From the NCBI RefSeq assembly GCF_901709675.1, contig NC_051088.1, forward strand, positions 12,565,693-12,629,692: a stretch of DNA of 64,000 nucleotides, read 5' to 3'. Numbering within the stretch: the stretch's first letter is position 1; each line of letters starts with the position of its first letter. The notes under the pieces were generated by a model. That model saw only the letters and a list, made by a program, of their open reading frames with translations. It had not been told where the DNA came from and did no database searches. This document shows positions 50,970-62,783 of this stretch, one piece after another. Both the position numbers and the translations under genes were made by a program. This stretch comes from Syngnathus acus (lineage: Eukaryota > Chordata > Actinopteri > Syngnathiformes > Syngnathidae).

Positions 50970-53497
50970 TTAAGACGAATTGGGCCCAGGCAAAGGGCTG
51001 GCAGAGTTGTTTTCCTGATTGGCCACTTGGCTTCCTCGTGGTGGAACCTCAATGATACGTGGCTTGTCGATGATGCGAGCGCGACGGTCTCCCTTCTCTA
51101 CAATTCCAATGATCCAGGCGCCCTGACCTCCAGACCCCGAGCTTTGGCTCTTCATCTCTGAACAAAATTTGGCGGCCTGCTCTCTGGGCAGACAAACCAG
51201 CAGCCCACCTTTGAAACAGAGAAAGAGAGAGAGCATCATAAACGCAGTAGGAATACCTTGACCTTGCTTCATACCTAAAGTATCTAAAGTAATATCACAA
51301 TTTCAATCTTCGTGTATATTTCCTAGCAACAGTAGTTACTGCCCGTGTTCCTACCGGATGTCTCGGATGATGTGCCCTGAACCAAATTGAATATGTTTCC
51401 GCATGCTTTGCTGACAGCAGTCATTTTGGCTATGATGGGAAGGTTATGGATGACAAAGGCCACATCGTTGCGTTGTTGTGTTGCCAGATTGATGGCGTGC
51501 CCCAGCAAACCAAAGCCTGTCACGTCTGTTGCTGCGTGGGCCTGGAACTTGTGCATAAGACCTGCCGCTGAGGGAAAACAGAAATGTCGAGACAAGCAGG
51601 TATTCAGATTTACCTACGCGTGCACGCACACTCACAAAAACTATATGACAACATTCTTCTATGTTTTAAAACTTTTCTTTTTTTGCCATCCCTCTGTCAA
51701 AAAACTGATCATTTCAATGGATGCCGCATACCTGTACGGTTGAGTGTTGCCATTGAAAACATAGCTTCCTGATAGGCCTCTTTCACTTCCTGCTTGGTGA
51801 TGACAAGCTTGATCTTGTTCCACCGATCAGGCTGGTTAGACAAACAATTCAAGACAAGAAGAATACTCGTAAAATGCGTCAAATCCCGTTTGACTGCGCA
51901 ATGAGTAGTACCGACCTGCTCGAGCCACTGGTGAGCATTAACAGCCACTTGTGTCCCCAAAGGCTTTGTGAGGACCAAGACGTCACCTGGGACAGCACCG
52001 TCTGGCCTGGAGAAAAGAGGAAGTTATTTTGCACATGTAAGAATGATCAAACAACTGAAGAAACTTTTCTGTTGACACATTTGTGCTTACATGATGAAAT
52101 CGTTGGGCTGGCAAACAACCGAGGCCACTCCCCCTACAATGATCCATGGATTGATCACCGTCTGGCCGCCTGTCACCGAAGTCCCTCCCTCCTCGGCAGC
52201 ATCGCGGAATCCTCGAATCATGAGCGGCATGACGCGCTCGCGGTCCTGCGTCATATATTGTGATGGCATGAACGAGGCTTTTTAGTTGATCTCATACAAA
52301 ATTCAACCGAGAAAACAAGTTGAGAAATATGACCTTGTCATTCATCTTCTGGCTAACACTGAGCAGCATCAGCATGTTGTCGCACTCAGTGATGCCCATG
52401 GCGTAGAGATCACTGAGGACATTGGCACAAGCAATCTTGCCCTGGAAGACAAAGGTCAAACTAATGATTTAAGGATCATAAGAATAACTAACATTCATGA
52501 CTGTAGATGGCTAGAGTGGTTGTCAATAGGAATGCAGATGAACTGGAGAAATGTGCCAACTACCCCTTGGAGAGCAATCCTCACCATCATGTAGGGATCC
52601 TCCACAAGTGGGTAAAAGAAGTCTGTTGTTTGGACTAAAGACAGCCCGCCGTGCCTTAGAGGGATCACACAGCAGTCCATTCCCACTCCTGGAATTAGAC
52701 ATGGCCGGGAAATATGAATTTAAGTTTCACATGTTACTGTGCATCGAGCAACATTGCAAATTGTGACTTAGCCTTTGAAGGGCCAGATATGATTAGTAAG
52801 TTTCACTCAAACAATTTGTAGGCAATAACGCTACACTCAAGCCAAACGTGCACAGTGGTTATGATAATAATTTCTTAATATTTGTTATTAATGATAATAT
52901 TGTGCGCCCTCTAAAGACTGACATCCGGGGACGAGTCCTGTCAAACTCCACGTAACTCAGTGAAGAAAAGAACATGATGGCGCAGAGCATGACCCGATTT
53001 TAAATTATGCTGACTCATGCTACCTTGTCAATTGTTTTTCTTTTGTTTTGTTTTTTCGCTTGCACATTTTTGACTGCATAATTTTGGGGCTTGAACGGTG
53101 GCCAGAAACATTTTGATCCGTGACATATGAGCACACGTTAGCTAGCCCCTTTAGCTACACTAGCTAACAAAGTCAGGCATCGCGGTGCTAGTTTGCGCAA
53201 GATCAACGGTTTCCTACCAAGCCGAGGGCCGGCGGGCAACTGTTGCGCGAACTCAGATGCGTTGTCTCCGTCCTTCCCTGGCCCGTCGGTCCGGTGTGAC
53301 TCGAGTCCCGCCAGGAGTTTGAGCAGAGCCTCCTGCGGGACCTTACAGCCTCATCCTTTCAAGTCCGAATAGGCAGTTAGACGAAAGCCTCGCTCCAAGC
53401 CGTGTTCCTCGGGGTTGAAAGGCTTGTACCCAGGGGGAAAACATCCCTCTGTTCCCATCGCTTCTGTTTGGGCAGGCGGGGAGGTTGAACCTGACAT
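50970..53497 (-). CDS. sephs2: Selenophosphate synthetase 2, a selenoprotein, 8 exons
   Basis: Makes monoselenophosphate from selenide and ATP, the selenium donor for selenocysteine synthesis. Exons: 53218-53497, 52585-52688, 52334-52441, 52091-52245, 51916-52006, 51732-51831, 51355-51567, 50970-51208, in phase, giving 429 residues if the TGA at codon 49 is read through. The context [20 protein letters not shown] matches the SEPHS2 active site; SEPHS1 has a different residue at this position. Further conserved blocks are [64 protein letters not shown] and [16 protein letters not shown]. The start is the first ATG of MSGSTSPP; a second Met is 13 codons later. Mammalian SEPHS2 is an intronless retrocopy, so this multi-exon form is the ancestral SPS2a type. 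Standard gene finders will stop at the TGA or drop the first exon. Confidence 0.95.
53351..53353 (-). other. sephs2: In-frame UGA selenocysteine codon of sephs2
   Basis: The codon reads TGA on the minus strand between GGA and GGCTGTAAG (Gly-Sec-Gly-Cys-Lys). The frame is homologous to SEPHS2 both before and after it. With a SECIS candidate in the 3' UTR this is recoding, not a nonsense mutation. Confidence 0.93.
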
Positions 53498-54171
53498 GTC
53501 GGTCTGGGGAAACCTTCAAGTTCTCAACGCGGGCGGAGACATGTAATCAGAAGGTTAGACTCCACGATGAATGGAGGAGCGGGATGAGCGTCTAGCGTCA
53601 GCGCGCGCTAACAGGAAACGATAAAACAACTTTATATTATGTCAAAATAAAATATTAAGGCGACCGCACAACAGGGGGTCTACTGTTTAATGACGCTAAA
53701 TTGTGCACATGGTTCCAAACAATCGGAGGTAGTATAAAGAACATTATTGTTTTAGCGGACTTATATAAGCATACATGAAAGCTAAAAGTTTACGTGAAAA
53801 ATTCTCATTTTGTAGTAATCTCTTATTTTGAAAGCAATGCTTAATTCCCGAATTTCATTTGCTCAACCACGTCGATAAAATGTCAGAGCTGAGAGTAGCA
53901 CAAGAGCTGTACAGAACCACAATATAGAAAATTTACAACATTAATTTTGAAAACATCGTAGTCTAAACAGCCTACACACATTTGTCAATATCAGGGGCGG
54001 CGGGCAGGCTTTTTTTTTTTAAAACTTATTTTGAATTAATAACAGGCCGATAACCATTAACACTACGTGTCTAATAAGCCTAGTCAAAAAATTTATCTTT
54101 ATATGATTCTGTTATTATTTTTTTGTTTATAAGCAGCAGTTAGCGGCATCACGTGTGAGCCAAAGAACTGA
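53498..54171. other. Intergenic: sephs2 promoter side and ikbkg 3' flank
   Basis: No coding feature. The first 100-150 bp beyond the sephs2 start codon (CpG-containing, GCGCGCGC near 53600) probably holds its promoter. The rest is AT-rich. Confidence 0.5.
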
Positions 54172-54177
54172 TTTATT
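54172..54177 (-). terminator. Candidate ikbkg polyadenylation signal
   Basis: AATAAA on the minus strand, about 1.65 kb after the ikbkg stop codon. The stretch 54178-55831 has no other gene and is best read as a long ikbkg 3' UTR. Confidence 0.45.
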
Positions 54178-55831
54178 TCGGAACTTATCAACAGATTAAA
54201 ACAACTTCCACTTCACCAACAGAGCATCCATCATTACAGACAATAATCACAAAAACATTGACCTCAATGCGCTTACATTCAGATAATTGATAGCTACAGG
54301 GAGAAGTACACAATAAAGGTCCTCTGTGATGTAATCAACAGTATACACAGACACAGTACAAAGAGAATGGCTACTTTGTTAACCAAGAATCAAACCATCT
54401 CTAGTACAGATATGTTTTGAGGTAATGCAAACATTTATGACCAAAACATACCATATTTGAATATACACCTTAATTTAAAGCTCACTAGGTTATCCGCTCA
54501 CGTTACCCTTCAGGGGGATGATTCCACTGTATATTTTAAATATATTTTAGGTTCAAAGATTAACTATTGTTAAATAACAATGGATGACAATTAAAGTACA
54601 TATTTAATCCCACACACATCAGCCATTCCTTTCTTAGATACCACTACCTCTGCAGAGTAAAGAAGAACAAAGAAAAAAGACATCAGGCACTGAGTGCAAA
54701 AGCACATCTTGTCTGCCGAGCTGCAGGCAAATAATTACATGAAAAAAAATAGAGGAGGGGGAACCGGGGAGAAGCAACAAACAACACAAGAGGGGAAAAT
54801 ACAGATATGAAGAATGGAAAAGCTACAGCAGAAAATGAATGGGTGGACCAGGTCAAGAGGAATACGATGCTGTCGTTACTTTTTTCATTCACGAGAACAG
54901 TCCTGTGTTTGGCCCATCTTCATTTCATCATCGTCGTTTTAAGTTTCCGTGTTAGGTTAACTTGATTTCACGTGTATTGCATTTAAATGCAAGTAAGGTG
55001 CGACTACAAAACGTCGATTCCAGCGACACACCGAGCTGGATAGGGACCACCCCCCCTCCCGCGCCCATCTACACCGTTCAGCCATATCACTATAACTTTC
55101 AGATTAATACTGTTTGGAAGCTGAAACAGCTCCGGCGTAAACTCCGTAAAACCTCTGACAGTGTGTCACGACGGCAAACGATTAACAAACTCCTTTGATG
55201 TGCGCGGCCGGGTTGCCAGTACATCTGAAAGGAACTCGGCTGGATTGAAGTGCATGGACTTTGGATCCACCTTGGATCTTGGTGTTAGACAAAAATAAAA
55301 GTCACATCCCTTTGGCAGACACTCACATTCTTTACAAGGGTAATTGGCTTCTACTTAGTAGTAGATGCCCGTTCTGTTGTACAAATTATCGAGGGAGCGT
55401 GTCAAACTCTCCAGTTGCCCAGCAAAACTGTTCCGGCGTGAAGAGCCCCCATACTGCATGTCTAAGCAACAAAACAGGACAGTCATTTATTTAAAAAAAA
55501 CAAAAAAAAAACAGTGCTTTAGTACCTTTCTGTTCTGCAACATTGATCGACTGTTCCCTGCAAATATATCGATTACATTTAGCACCTACGATCCTGCTGT
55601 TGGGTCACTTGATGCCCTTTTCTTCGATCCCGTGTGGTGCGTACGAGTCCCTCCTCCACAGATCTTGATTCAATCAAATAAACGGTGGGGGTAAAGTGGC
55701 GACATGCCAAAGTCTAAAATTTTAATCGATGACAAGTGCTACTGCGAGAACGTTGTTATTCAGTTCACCTATCAGTGATTATAATGGTACGTCTGGTCGA
55801 TTATTGAAGGGAAGCTGAACTCTGAAATCTG

Positions 55832-57716
55832 TTACTGTATGCAGTCCATAACGTGGATTTGCAGCGTGTCCATATCTGGAGCCCGATACTGGCACTTGGG
55901 ACAACATAATTCTGGCAGATCTTCAACTCCTGCTGCTCCTTGATTACCAGGCGGCCCCAATCCTGGATTACGGTACAAGGATGAAAGGGGCGCCGTGTTG
56001 AACACTCCGGCAGAAAATCCATCTGATAATGGAGCACAAGCGTTCCAAATTATTTTTGCGCTGTACTGCTACATTCTCCGTCAATGTAACAAGCCAACTT
56101 AATCACAAGCGTCCCCCATGTCAAGTACAGAAAGATTTTTTTTTTTACAGTATTAATTTTTTCAACATTATTTGAAGTAATAATGTACCTGGTGGAGGCG
56201 CACTGTGTGGAACTCGCGCTGGAAAGTCCTCCTGATGCCTCAACTTCATCTGCTCCATACGTGCCCTGAAACAGTACGGATAGCTTTATGAACCCACTTA
56301 AGACATCAATCGAAGATTATGTTGCATGCATAAAAAAGCAAATGCAGATGTTTGATGTAATCTTAACCAGATTCACCAAGGAGACAAGCAAGCAAGGGAT
56401 ATTTACCGGGATGCAGCTTCCTGTTTGAGCCTGTCAATCTCAGCCAAGGCATGAGTCAGCTGATCCTGCAGCTCTTCTTTTTTTTGGTTTAGTTTTTCTC
56501 TCGCTTCTCGTTCTGCAAGGAAGTCTGCCTTATAGATCTCAGCCTGAACACAGGTTAAGATGGAGGAGAAGCAAGCTTTACACAGACGAAATACAAAAAA
56601 ACTCTCTAATTGAAGAAAGTCATGTGTCAGTTGGACAGGAATGTACGACTAATGGTTTATGAACCACAACAACAACATTCAGCTGACTGATGTGTGTTCC
56701 TGCTTAACCCATGACAAAATAACTATGGCAAGTTTTGACATGGTGTACTGTGTGGGTTTGGAGCTTTTTGACCCATTTCAAACGTAAGAATAAATGTCTA
56801 ACCCTAACCCCCCCCACCCCACCTCTATAAATAAGCACACTGTTAATCATGCCCACCGAAGAGGCCAACGACTGAACTTGTACCTGCGCGGTGAGGACAG
56901 GAACAGTCTCCAGTGAGCCCTTCTGTTGCTCTACCTCCTCCTTTAGCTTGTCAATCAGGTCTTGCTTCAAGGCCAGCGCTCTCTCTGCCTCCTCCAGGCG
57001 GCTGCACAGATCTCCTCCCTGGAAAACGTGGGTGGCACAAACATTCACATGCTAAAAGTACAGCAAGTTACATGAGTAAGGGGTTTATTGTTCAATTTAC
57101 TTTACCTCACTCTTGAGTATGGTATCATAGTCTCGAAAGAGACACGTGTAGGCATGCTGAAGCTGTGTCAGTTTTTTCCTAAGAGGGTAAATGAATACCA
57201 GAATTTAATTACACTTCATAACTTGCTAGCAGATTAACAATCAAACATCTCTCCCAATATTTTTGTGATTTAAGATACATTACATTTATATTCAGATAAT
57301 CAACTAGATCATTCACAGACACAGTATAATAAAATGAACAATCAGTGGAAACTCGAATTAACAGGAACCAATAGACAGTCCACTCAAAACACTCCTTCTG
57401 CTGTTTAAGTGTGTTAATTCCACAATTAGCTGTAATTCGCCACAGCGCCATCAACAGATAGAAGCTGGTCACGTGTTTTTGCATTACATTGCTCTCATAC
57501 TAAATAGAATAGGCAAACAGTAGACCAGAGGAGAATACAACACGTACTATGTTGGCAGGGGCGATTTCCTCGTCATAAAACAATAAAGGAAGCTACAGGG
57601 AAGCCATGTTAGCCACTCTACCACCTAACACTATGGCTCATGAATGTGACTGCCATTAGTGCCAACAAGATGCGTTTTGATAAACCTTTTAAAGCTTTTC
57701 ATACAGTTTACGGTTT

Positions 57717-57769
<53 letters not shown>

Positions 57770-60700
57770 TATATGCATATATATATATATATTTACAATA
57801 GTTTTGCACCGTACTGGGCTTTTTTAGGTTATGAACTCCCCCTTCCCCCAAAAGATCTAATGCATGGTATACGCATAGTAACTGGGTAAAATCAGTTTTC
57901 ACAGGAATGCGCACAATATATTGGAATTAATAACAACGATTTCTGAAGTGTGTGTGTGTGCCCACTTTTCCTCGGTGACAACATGTCTCTCTGTCTTGAG
58001 GGCTTGCTCCAAGCTCTGAATCTGCAACATAAGCTTGTCCTTGTTCACATGATGCTGATTCCTCTGCTGCTCTAGTTCGTGCTCTGCCACCTGCAGCGCT
58101 TTCACCTTACTGCCAAATCTGCACACAGGTACAGCATATGAGCTCACATTCTTGTCAATCTCAAATACAACTTGGAGCGTTTGCATACTTGTCCTCCAGC
58201 ATTTTTCGTTCTTGCTCGCTTTTTTCCAGGCAGCTCTGCCTCTCGTTGAGTTCTGCTAAGAGAGACGTTGCCTGAGCTTTGAGAGCCTCACAGTCCTTGT
58301 CCTTTTGTTTGAGCGCAGCCTCGGTTCTGTCACGCTGAGCGGAACTCTTCTGCAGGTTTTTCACCTTCTCCTCCAGTTCGCGATACCTATTCATTATTGA
58401 ATCATAATTAACTTAATGTTCATTTACACAAGGGAAAATAGACCAGTTAAGAATTCTAATACATGTTTGATGGGATCAAATTATGCATACATCTAAATTA
58501 GGCATAAGTATGATGACTCAGTGAGGATTCGAAAGTAAAGATTGTGTAATTTTCGGGTGGGGGAAATCCCAATTTTCCAAATGATCTCTCTTTTAAGAAA
58601 CTCAATCTTTTGCACAGTTTGAGCAAAATATCTAGCATCAAGGGCATTCTAATCAGCATTAGAATAGAGAATGAACCTGTATGGAGAATGGGCATAAATA
58701 ACTTTGCTCATGGAAGTTTTAGTCAAGATGTAAAAAAGGAAAATCATACTGTTGTTTGGAAATTTTATCTCTTTAAAAAAAAAAAGGCTTGTGTCACGAC
58801 CGCTTAGAAGATATGCGGTGATAAAATTAAAGACATGTTATGGTTTTGGGCCTAACTGTTCACAATGTTTGTAAAGCCACACAGACAAAAGCGGGAACAA
58901 CAGCAACAGTGCAGACCAGTTAAGACATGCATTTGACCAGAAAGAAAAGCCACACAGAGCTGTGGGCTCACCTGCCCTGCGTGGCCTGAAGCTGCTCTGT
59001 GAGTTTAGCCAGACTAGAGCTGGTGCAAAGAACAAGAATGAAGGGAGAAGGAAGAAGATGTAGCAAAAATAAGACTTTGATTAATTACAAGAATAAAAAC
59101 CAACACGACAAGCACTCTTGGAAGATTCCAAGTGCGTACAAAGTTAAGATGAATCGAACAGCGCTGTTGACACACTGGACATTTTAGTCGTGTTAAATCG
59201 AAAACCTGGAAAAGAACTGTCATAAATGATCCTACCAGTCAGAGGAGTGCTGGGCTTCGCTGCGATGTTGAACAGCCTCCTCAGTAGCACTGCTTGCCTG
59301 TCAAAGACATCCAAGTAAGCCTTTCGCACCAGAATCCAAACTTGATATTCTATCAGTAACTACAAGTAATAATTTTAGGATAAGACGAATGGTAATTCAT
59401 TTATTTGTACACGCAAAACTCAAGACGAAGGGGTCCGAAAAATATTTTGCATTTGGCAACACTGATTCTACTTTGTTCACAGTCATGCTTTTGGTGCAAG
59501 AAGTGCACATCATTGGGAACATGCTTTGAGCTATGGAATCAATTCATCAGCCCACCCAAGTTCACGGTGTGCAATTTGGGCCAAAGCGGATCGCGGTTAC
59601 CTGTACTTGGGCCAGTTTGGCCGCCAGCTGGTCAATGAAGCGACGCATTCGCTCTCTTTCCTTTTCGCCCTCGTCTCTCTGTCGCTCCAGCTCTTCATTT
59701 CTCTTTTTCAGATCTCGCATGGCTTCCTCCAGCTTTTCTTTGTGGATCTTCACTTGCAGGAAGTCATTTGCACCCGGAACGGGCTGTAGAGAGAGACATG
59801 CACTGTGACAGAATTCTGAATGAGTTGCTAGGGAGCTATTGGATGAAGATGAAGTGGATTAGAGAGGAACCGTATACAAGTATCGGTGTTCTAATTGATA
59901 GGATAACGTGAGATAATGCCATGATAGTGTCCAATCATTTAAGGGGTCAATTCATATGAGAATTTGGCTTCCAGCAACACCAGAAATAGCCACAAAGCCC
60001 AAATGGCCTTGAGCTGGATGTGTAGCACTAGTTCTTTCCAAAAAGATGGCACTGGTAGTGTAGTGCTACATGCTGATAAGGATAGTTTGCATCAACAGAG
60101 CTAACAGGGATCCATTTTGTTTTGCACTTGACACTCATATATGCTCATTAGATGGAAATTATACAAATACACTCGATCCCACAGCGCATGCTGCGGGTGT
60201 CCCTTCAACTCTTACTAAGCTACGAGGGGGAGTTGTCTGTGTGTGCTGATTTGCTTCCTCCACTGTTTTCTTTTCCCGTTGATCCAAGATCTGGAAGAAA
60301 AATGAGAGGAACTCATTGAATAAAGTTGCTTGTTTATTATAATTTTTACTGTAGCGCTTCCCTCGATGGATGTTTATTTTTTCTCTTTTGTTTATTCATG
60401 AACAAATAGGGACAGGTTGGTAATGCGGGGAAAGCCTGGGGACGTTTTTCCCACATATTTTGTCGAAGCTACTTGGTCCTCTGTTTCAATGATTCCATCA
60501 TGGTGTAAAAGAACCAACCTGCGGCTGATCAAGAGGGCCATTCTTGGTTGGAAAAGAGGTTTCAGTCTGGCTGGAGCTACAACAGTGGTTGGATGAGGAG
60601 GCCGGTCCGTTCACCAGGCCTTGTAAAGAGTGGTTCTCCTGTGCCAGCCTTTCCACCAGCGCCCTGGCCTCTTGGAAACGACAACTGAGAAATTCCCTAT

Positions 60701-61713
60701 CTTCCCTTGTCTTTCTCTGCCAACCCTCCATCTCTTCACAGCGCTGACGCAATGCGAGGTTGCTTCGCCGTAAGGCATCTAAAAGACAGCGTGATGGGAA
60801 AGGGCACAAGTTTTCAAATGGATGCACATAATGCATATTCCGTCGAGGTGACTGATCAAAACGTCAATTCTTGAGAGGTAGTTTCAAAATTACAAACCGT
60901 AAAACCATGTACATACTCAACTATAGTTTGGCGGTACTGTCTGTGCAGCTCTGCTTAGTTTTCTTTGTCTTACAAAATCACCACAAACCACAATGTCCTT
61001 GAACACAGTCTCTGCAATGCACTGTCTCGGAAATCATGAAAACTTAAATAATCAAGGTATTAAGCGCACCTAATACAATGCAACAATGAAGTATTATATT
61101 TTGTTTGTATTTTGCATCTGGTAAGGGAAGTAGGATTTTCCTAAAAGGCAATTTTGAAAACTATAATTTGTCAGGCAGGTTTTTGAAGATTTGGACAACG
61201 ACATTTGATAATGCCAGTCACAGTAAAATAAACAAAAATTTCATCACACAACTGTCATTGATACACTAGCACAAAATAAAGTTGATGAAAAAAAAAAAAC
61301 CCAGCACTTCTCGACTTTCTAACGACCAAATATGTCTGGTGTAGTATAGCTCCAAGTAATAATTAAATGATGAAAAATATTTATCGTACATGTAACTTAC
61401 TACTATTTTAAAGACCAATATTGTTGTGAGCTACAAAATAATAATAATAGGAATCACGTTATGTCAAAATAAAGATGCCACAGCTACGTGGGGGTTAAAG
61501 GAAGACAAGAAAATATGGAGTTGATCCCCATCTGTCAGTCCAACCTTGTTTGTTAATCAAACAGCAGTACGTACCTCTGAGCTGCTGGTTGTCTCCGAGC
61601 AACCTGGTGACCACTTCATTGGCTGCCAGCTCAGGTGGGACCCTGAGGGCCCCCCCACTATCATCTCCTGACATGTCCCACTGCAGTGGGCCATCAGGTT
61701 GGGGCTGCACCAT
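55832..61713 (-). CDS. ikbkg: NEMO / IKK-gamma, regulatory subunit of the IkB kinase complex, 13 coding exons
   Basis: Scaffold of the IKK complex; it binds IKK kinases and linear or K63 ubiquitin chains to switch on NF-kappaB. Exons: 61575-61713, 60519-60778, 60216-60290, 59601-59783, 59236-59297, 58972-59019, 58189-58386, 57966-58118, 57106-57178, 56884-57018, 56407-56543, 56189-56265, 55832-56022, in phase, 576 residues. Almost all of it is coiled coil. Family matches are [17 protein letters not shown] (kinase-binding helix), [47 protein letters not shown] (ubiquitin-binding UBAN segment) and the final zinc finger [20 protein letters not shown] ending in Asp-Cys-Ile-Gln. The start MVQPQPDG aligns with an internal Met of human NEMO and directly follows a splice acceptor, so 5' exons are non-coding. 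It is longer than the mammalian protein (419 residues), mainly through a Ser-rich and charged insert after the kinase-binding helix. Confidence 0.94.
57711..57793. repeat. Poly-A plus (AT)n microsatellite in an ikbkg intron
   Basis: A run of A residues followed by TATATA with two GCATAT interruptions. It lies in the 0.8-kb intron between the exons at 57966-58118 and 57106-57178. Confidence 0.95.
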
Positions 61714-62783
61714 CCCTACAAGCACATGTAAACACCCATCAATACCCAATCTCGCCCAAACAATAAATGTGTGCTAACACGCCATTTGCGTTCACCGAAC
61801 CCTCCACCACACCGGACTAGTTCCCTGAACCATAACATTTGTAACGCTACCATCAGCACGGTGTCAACATGGATACAAAGAACGGCGATGGTGACCGAAA
61901 GAAAACATTACGTCATTCTAAAAGCAGTGGAGGAAAACGCGGGACTGAGAAATATGCCTTGTTAGATTGTTACATATTTTAACATGGGGAAAAAGTCAAG
62001 TAAAATAAATAAAACTAAACTTGTAATATTCCGATACTAATTATTCGCTGGACAGTCGTGTCGCGTACGGCTTGATCGTCATCGTGTAACGTTTCCACAC
62101 AGTAGTGAAACAATGTATAAACTATCAACAAAAACTCAAGCGTATATATTTATAACGAAACACTGAGGCATTTTGTGTTACCTTTTATTCTTTTCCAGTG
62201 TTGTTATCCAGATAATCAGACAGGCAGTCAAGGAGTCGCTCGCGAACAACCTGAGAGAAACCCAGCTAGGTAGTCTATCCAGGCAGGCTAATGCTACACA
62301 GGTAGCAACTTAGCTTACACGGCTAACTGGGGAAATGACTGCTTCGGTTTTCAGAGGCACTCGTTGACAATTCAAGAACCGGACATTAATAAAAGGGACG
62401 ACCTCCAGTTAAAAATCTGCTCCTATATTTTCTTCTTCTCGTAAAACGTTGTGCGTGGGACGACGTTAAAAGTAAAACACATGACAGGGCCAGTGTTGTT
62501 AGTAAATGTGATTAATCTTTGACCCCGAGTTTTGATTCTACGGCAGAACATTTTCAGCGAACAAAAGATTCCCAAATTTGTGGGGAGGCATCTCTTTATT
62601 TGTGTATTGTGTGTAGTAGTATAACCACAATATAGAAAGAACACTGTTTTCCTTTGCTTGCTGGTTCCTGGACTTTGTGGTATGTGAAGAGACAAAACTC
62701 GGGGCAAAAAATCTCTCAAGGAAATCCCCTTCCTTCTTCCGCATTAGGTGTCTACGTCACTTTCACACAGCTACTCTGCTCTT
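61714..62783. promoter_or_regulatory. Divergent promoter region between ikbkg and tmed4
   Basis: About 1 kb separates the two start codons. ikbkg has an acceptor at 61715, so its non-coding first exon lies upstream on the minus strand, probably near 62180-62340. The tmed4 transcript must start between there and 62783. No coding exon is present. I found no clear TATA box or NF-kappaB site. Confidence 0.5.

Noticed and set aside
53140-53170. GCTAGC / AGCTAAC inverted motifs near the sephs2 first intron
   Set aside because: Short and imperfect, at a level expected by chance in this repeat-rich genome.
53351-53353. sephs2 read as a pseudogene because of a premature TGA
   Set aside because: The TGA is at the conserved selenocysteine position, the rest of the frame is intact, and a SECIS candidate is present.
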